Of a DNA stretch of 42,337 nucleotides, positions 42,246-42,337 are shown piece after piece; within the stretch, counting starts at the first letter, position 1; every line of letters begins with the position of its first letter. The DNA is taken from NCBI GenBank assembly GCA_028279425.1, contig JANQNV010000002.1, forward strand, positions 1 through 42,337. The letters are read 5' to 3'. The notes below the pieces were generated by a model. It was not told the DNA's origin and did not search any database. It worked only from the letters and a program-made list of their open reading frames with translations. The DNA is from Longimicrobiales bacterium (lineage in GTDB: Bacteria; Gemmatimonadota; Gemmatimonadetes; Longimicrobiales; Gaopeijiaceae). The position numbers and the translations under genes are program-made.

Positions 42246-42337
42246 CTAGTGTAGTGTCGCCAAAGTCTGGTGACCGCCGAGGGTGCGGAGGCGCCGCGGG
42301 GGCGAGGCGGAACGACGCGGCGTAGCGATAGCTACGG
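42246..42337. repeat. Right copy of 92-bp terminal inverted repeat
   Basis: Exact reverse complement of 5-96. Read left to right it begins CTAGTGTAGTGTCGCC and can form three hairpins: GTCGCCA/TGGTGAC (42256-42274, one G-T pair), CGCCGCG/CGCGGCG (42292-42322) and CGTAGC/GCTACG (42321-42336). Such serial dyads recall structured dispersed elements of the REP/BIME kind. No transposase gene is present in the window. Confidence 0.9.

Noticed and set aside
5-42337. Composite transposon or integrative element bounded by the terminal inverted repeats
   Set aside because: No transposase, integrase or target duplication is visible, and the interior includes ffh, rpsP, trmD, purA and the lysine operon, which are core genes.

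Overview
The window is a GC-rich bacterial segment with closely packed genes, short intergenic spaces and many predicted exported lipoproteins. Gene content fits a diderm, most likely Gemmatimonadota or a relative such as Acidobacteriota. The reasons are a PadR plus orphan MacB/FtsX-type (ADOP-like) permease pair, abundant lipoproteins with lipoboxes, a predicted outer-membrane barrel behind a CsgG-like lipoprotein, an archaeal-type Asd, and many GTG starts. The phylum is inferred from these traits and not proven. I recognised no tRNA, rRNA, CRISPR array, insertion sequence or origin.

Layout. 5-96 and 42246-42337 are identical 92-bp copies of one repeat in inverted orientation, so the window is probably a complete contig that breaks inside a dispersed repeat. 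271-6343: two large surface lipoproteins, one with carboxypeptidase-regulatory-like domains and one with six Ig/cadherin-like modules followed by a beta-helix. 6405-12535: a muropeptide-salvage cluster of a NamZ-like exo-muramidase, divergent from a NagZ-like GH3 enzyme, a beta-lactamase-fold hydrolase and a sodium:solute symporter. 12627-14114: a Tat-exported phosphoesterase. 14122-19361 (minus strand): asd-lysC-dapB-dapA-dapD, the aspartate-to-diaminopimelate/lysine operon. 19550-22512: PadR regulator and large permease, with a palindromic operator. 22513-23469: a gene-free stretch with a 61-bp tandem repeat array and a consensus sigma-54 promoter in front of an Hsp20 gene (23470-23934). 23992-27640: inositol-monophosphatase-like enzyme, DsbB, a PilT-like ATPase and a second DapA-family aldolase. 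27637-29024: purA behind a leader that holds a perfect intrinsic terminator directly against the ribosome binding site. 29031-32032 (minus): serA translationally coupled to an FAD-linked 2-hydroxyacid dehydrogenase. 32183-41328: ffh and rpsP-rimM-trmD-rplS-rnhB, the usual translation/secretion neighbourhood, split between ffh and rpsP by four envelope genes (33585-38242). 41340-42206: a cysteine-containing lipoprotein of unknown role.

How the genes work together. Cell-wall metabolism is the main theme: precursors are made by the dap operon and wall fragments may be recovered by the NamZ/NagZ/hydrolase/symporter cluster. The most interesting signals are regulatory or structural: the purA leader terminator, the sigma-54 promoter for hsp20, the 61-bp array, the structured terminal repeat, the serA-dehydrogenase coupling, and the CsgG-like/barrel/lipoprotein operon inserted into the ffh-rpsP neighbourhood.
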